This document shows, piece by piece, positions 59,322 to 64,000 of a stretch of DNA of 64,000 nt (positions within the stretch are counted from its first letter, which is position 1; each line of letters begins with the position of its first letter). This DNA comes from Salmonella enterica subsp. enterica serovar Typhimurium str. LT2 (GTDB lineage: Bacteria; Pseudomonadota; Gammaproteobacteria; Enterobacterales; Enterobacteriaceae): NCBI RefSeq assembly GCF_000006945.2, contig NC_003197.2, forward strand, positions 3,038,001-3,102,000, given 5' to 3'. The notes beneath the pieces were generated by a model. The model was given only the letters and a program-made list of their open reading frames with translations, did no database searches and was not told the origin of the DNA. The position numbers and the translations under genes were made by a program.

Positions 59322-59346
59322 CAAAAAAACCCGCCGAAGCGGGTTT
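59322..59346 (-). terminator. Intrinsic terminator of eno
   Basis: On the minus strand AAACCCGC, loop TTCG, GCGGGTTT is followed by a run of T. The UUCG-type tetraloop and U-run make a strong rho-independent terminator 24 bp after the eno stop. Confidence 0.95.
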
Positions 59347-59370
59347 ATACGTTAAGAGGTAAAAGCAGGA

Positions 59371-60669
59371 TTACGCCTGGCCTTTGATCTCTTTACGACC
59401 GTTATACGGTGCTTTTTCGCCCAGAGCTTCTTCGATACGAATCAGCTGGTTGTATTTAGCAACACGGTCAGAACGGCTCATAGAACCGGTTTTGATCTGG
59501 CCTGCAGCGGTACCAACAGCCAGGTCAGCGATGGTAGCGTCTTCAGTTTCGCCAGAACGGTGAGAGATGACAGCAGTATAGCCAGCGTCTTTCGCCATCT
59601 TGATTGCAGCCAGAGTTTCGGTCAGAGAACCGATCTGGTTGAATTTGATCAGGATGGAGTTAGCGATGCCTTTCTCGATGCCTTCTTTCAGGATTTTGGT
59701 GTTGGTTACGAACAGGTCGTCACCAACCAGCTGGATTTTGTCGCCCAGTACTTTGGTCTGGTATGCAAAACCGTCCCAGTCAGACTCGTCCAGACCATCT
59801 TCGATGGAAACGATCGGGTACTGTTTGGTCAGTTCTTCCAGGAAGTGGGTGAATTCTTCGGAGGTGAACGCTTTGTTGCCTTCGCCAGCCAGAACGTATT
59901 TACCGTCTTTGTAGAATTCAGATGCTGCGCAGTCCATCGCCAGGGTGATGTCTTTACCCAGCTCGTAACCAGCCGCTTTAACCGCTTCAGCGATAACAGC
60001 CAGCGCTTCAGCGTTGGAACCCAGGTTCGGCGCATAGCCGCCTTCGTCACCCACAGCGGTGTTCATGCCTTTGCCTTTCAGCACTTTTGCCAGGTGATGG
60101 AAAACTTCAGAACCCATACGGATGGCTTCTTTAACCGTTTTCGCGCCAACCGGCTGGATCATGAATTCCTGGATGTCGACGTTGTTGTCAGCGTGCTCGC
60201 CGCCGTTGATGATGTTCATCATCGGAACCGGCATGGAGTATTTGCCCGGCGTGCCATTCAGTTCAGCAATGTGCTCGTACAGCGGCATACCTTTAGCGGC
60301 AGCAGCAGCTTTGGCGTTAGCCAGAGAGACAGCCAGAATGGCGTTTGCACCGAAGTTAGATTTGTTTTCAGTACCGTCCAGGTCGATCATGATTTTGTCG
60401 ATGCCAGCCTGGTCTTTAGCGTCTTTGCCAAGAATAGCCTGAGCGATCGGGCCGTTAACCGCGCCAACAGCTTTGGTTACGCCTTTACCCAGGAAACGGG
60501 ATTTGTCGCCATCGCGCAGTTCCAGCGCTTCGCGGGAACCAGTAGAAGCACCTGACGGAGCCGCCGCCATACCTACGAAACCACCTTCCAGGTGTACTTC
60601 AGCTTCAACAGTCGGGTTACCACGGGAGTCGATGATTTCACGACCGATGACTTTAACGATTTTGGACAT
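59371..60669 (-). CDS. eno: Eno, enolase
   Basis: A 432-residue enolase starting [20 protein letters not shown]. Conserved catalytic segments include [10 protein letters not shown] near 208, [13 protein letters not shown] near 288, [10 protein letters not shown], and the signature [18 protein letters not shown] with the catalytic Lys, then SHRSGETED near 372. It converts 2-phosphoglycerate to phosphoenolpyruvate and is also part of the RNA degradosome in enterobacteria. It follows pyrG by 82 bp. Confidence 0.99.
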
Positions 60670-60713
60670 TAGGTTTTCCTCAAGTCACTAGTTAAACTAA
60701 AACTTCAGACAAA

Positions 60714-60737
60714 CGGTGCACCGCTGAGGGTGCACCG
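60714..60737 (-). terminator. Hairpin in the pyrG–eno intergenic region
   Basis: CGGTGCACC (60714–60722) pairs with GGTGCACCG (60729–60737) with a short loop. It lies 15 bp after the pyrG stop on the minus strand and is followed by TTTGTCTG, so it could partially terminate pyrG or protect its mRNA while allowing read-through to eno. Confidence 0.5.
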
Positions 60738-60751
60738 CCGTTCTAACTTTT

Positions 60752-62404
<1,653 letters not shown>

Positions 62405-62616
62405 TTAGGTTTAAAAGACGATGGAATAACCAGGACGGGAAAGCAGTATACCCGAACATGACCTACGCCACAAACTTTCATTATTCCTCCTCTTCGTCAG
62501 GCTGACATTCACACAGGGAGGGAGAAAATAGCCCCTTTGAGGTAAATGTTTTTGACGTAAATCAAGCGCTTGTTATTTAAAAAATCACACAAATCGCTCT
62601 TGACCGCCTAAAACCT

Positions 62617-63417
62617 TTAGAGATCAATTTCCTGGCGTTTTACTTCCTGCCAAACTTCTTCCATTGTTTCCAGGTCCACCCCGGTCATTTCCAGGCCTCT
62701 GGCTGCGACAATACGTTCAACTTCGCGAAAACGACGTTCAAATTTATCGTTCGCTTTTTGCAAAGCGAGCTCCGCTTTCGTACCTAAATGACGCGCCATG
62801 TTGACCGTGGCAAAGAGCAAATCGCCCATTTCCTCTTCCAGTTTAGCCTGATCAACAACCGCCTGCCGCGCCTCGAACATCACCTCATCGATCTCTTCAT
62901 AGACCTTATCGACGACCGGTCCCAGCGTCGTCCAGTCAAAGCCCACGTTTGAACACCGTTTCTGGATTTTTTGCGCGCGCATTAAGGCCGGGAAGCTGCG
63001 CGGAATATCGTCCAGCGCGGAATGCTGCGCTTTTTGCGCGCGCTCTTCCGTTTTGATTTGCTCCCAGCGAACTAATGCTTCTTCGCTATTATCCGCGGAA
63101 AGCTCGCCAAAAACATGCGGATGGCGGCGCTCCAGCTTGTCGCTGATGGCAGCGCAGATATCATTAAAATCGAAGCGGCCTTCTTCCTGCGCCATCTGCG
63201 CGTAAAACACCACCTGGAACAACAGGTCGCCCAGTTCGCCGCGCAAATCGTCAAAATCCTCACGCGCAATCGCATCCAGTACTTCATAGGTTTCTTCCAG
63301 CGTATAAGGCGCGATGCTGGCGAAGGTCTGCTCTTTATCCCACGGGCAGCCGTTTTCCGGGTCGCGCAGGCGCTGCATGAGGGTGAGAAGACGGTCAATT
63401 TGATGGTTAGTTGTCAT
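62617..63417 (-). CDS. mazG: MazG, nucleoside triphosphate pyrophosphohydrolase
   Basis: A 266-residue protein with two MazG domains. The first has LEETYEVLDAIAREDFDDLR then GELGDLLFQVVFYAQ near 37–75, and the second YEEIDEVMFEARQAVVDQAK then LEEEMGDLLFATVNMARHL near 170–205, both with the Glu/Asp metal sites. It hydrolyses all NTPs to NMPs and limits ppGpp-linked stress. In E. coli it lies next to mazEF and relA; here no mazEF is seen in the 580 bp that remain. Confidence 0.98.
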   Translation of the reverse strand: MTTNHQIDRLLTLMQRLRDPENGCPWDKEQTFASIAPYTLEETYEVLDAIAREDFDDLRGELGDLLFQVVFYAQMAQEEGRFDFNDICAAISDKLERRHPHVFGELSADNSEEALVRWEQIKTEERAQKAQHSALDDIPRSFPALMRAQKIQKRCSNVGFDWTTLGPVVDKVYEEIDEVMFEARQAVVDQAKLEEEMGDLLFATVNMARHLGTKAELALQKANDKFERRFREVERIVAARGLEMTGVDLETMEEVWQEVKRQEIDL

Positions 63418-64000
63418 GGTTTTTAATCGGTTGTAAATACCAGCGACAATTGTAACGTATTATTCTTAACCATTCACGCACAGAGACACTACGACAACGC
63501 CTATATAATAAAATATATTGTTAACAGGTGTTGAATGCTACCTTTCCCGTATAACTTTAAAATTATTAATCGATACACAACAATATAATAATCATATAAC
63601 TAATTTATTAAAAAAACAGATATTTGCACCAGACGTTATAAATAACATCAATTAAGTAAAAAAATCATGCAAACACTATAAGCACCCCACCCAAAGAGCC
63701 TTCCCTTTCAAAAAAAAATAAATTATTTCACTTTTACGGAAAAACGAGTAGCATGCACGCCAGTTTAATATTCAAAAAAGACCGCTTTTTTGTTTTTTCT
63801 GGAACATACATGAAATAAATATATTGAAAGTATTACATATAATATTCTATGAGCAGGTACGATCATTCAGCTCATAAGAATATACTCATAGAAATGTAGA
63901 AATATAATATTTTTATTATGACCTATTTTTACCCAAAGCCCGCAGCATGGCTCTATGCCGCATATCCCTTGGTATACGCGTACAAAATGTTGCCATAAAA
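63418..64000. other. AT-rich intergenic region upstream of mazG, no gene recognised
   Basis: This 583-bp stretch is far more AT-rich than mazG or pyrG. I found only tiny open frames, for example 26 codons from 63918 (MTYFYPKPAAWLYAAY) without a ribosome binding site. Partially repeated CTCATA/TATGAG motifs occur at 63848–63890. It may contain the mazG promoter and an H-NS-bound accessory sequence whose genes lie beyond the window. Confidence 0.6.

Noticed and set aside
59560..60555. A 331-codon plus-strand frame opposite eno
   Set aside because: It is antisense to the highly expressed eno gene with strong codon bias; no start signal or known family.
63918..63998. A 26-codon frame (MTYFYPKPAAWLYAAY) near the window end
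   Set aside because: No ribosome binding site, very short, and no known small protein recognised.

Overview
The window is chromosomal DNA of Salmonella enterica. It carries the inv end of Salmonella pathogenicity island 1 (SPI-1), the SPI-1 effector gene sopD, and the enterobacterial backbone order mutS–rpoS–nlpD–pcm–surE–truD–ispF–ispD–ftsB–cysCND–iap–CRISPR/cas–cysHIJ–queD–queE–eno–pyrG–mazG. No tRNA or rRNA gene was recognised. I did not try to assign a serovar; the spacers of the two CRISPR arrays would decide that.

1–7017: SPI-1 edge. invB (cut by the window edge), invA, invE, invG and invF lie on the minus strand as an overlapping operon of type III secretion genes. The divergent gene invH follows, then a segment matching the small RNA InvR with a strong terminator. 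A HilA-type box lies upstream of invF.

7018–12285: a mosaic accessory strip between SPI-1 and mutS. It holds an STM2901/DUF1493 gene pair, coding debris, a small acidic immunity-like gene overlapped by a frameshifted toxin-like tail, an IS3-family orfA fragment, a complete TacAT-type toxin–antitoxin module, an IS903-like IS5-family remnant, an alpA pseudogene cut by that remnant, pphB, and an integrase N-terminal fragment. This looks like the decayed integration end of a mobile island.

12286–33792: mutS to ftsB. The mutS–rpoS interval contains an MFS pump with a divergent LysR regulator, a four-carbon sugar-acid pathway (GntP-type permease, denD, otnI, otnC, otnK, ltnD and a DeoR regulator), and a hydroxyarylic acid decarboxylase operon (BsdBCD type) with a MarR regulator. 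Each of the three regulator/target intergenic regions has a clear palindromic operator candidate. Then come rpoS, nlpD, pcm, surE, truD, ispF, ispD and ftsB, all on the minus strand and tightly packed.

33983–58563: sulfate assimilation genes and CRISPR. cysDNC and iap precede CRISPR array 1 (26 repeat units, 25 spacers) and a complete type I-E cas operon, cas3-cse1-cse2-cas7e-cas5e-cas6e-cas1-cas2. sopD sits between cas3 and cysH. After cysJIH come queD, an MBL-fold hydrolase, and CRISPR array 2 (33 repeats, 32 spacers). Both arrays end in colinear AT-rich leaders on their high-coordinate side, so both are read on the minus strand with the oldest spacers at low coordinates.

58564–64000: queE, eno, pyrG and mazG on the minus strand, followed by about 580 bp of very AT-rich DNA in which I see no convincing gene.

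I found no wholly new system with strong support. The best candidates for a second look are the toxin-tail/immunity remnant at 8324–8815, the STM2901/DUF1493 pair, the MBL-fold gene between queD and CRISPR2, and several array irregularities (duplicated spacer, truncated repeat, microsatellite-like spacer, repeat with a changed PAM-derived base).
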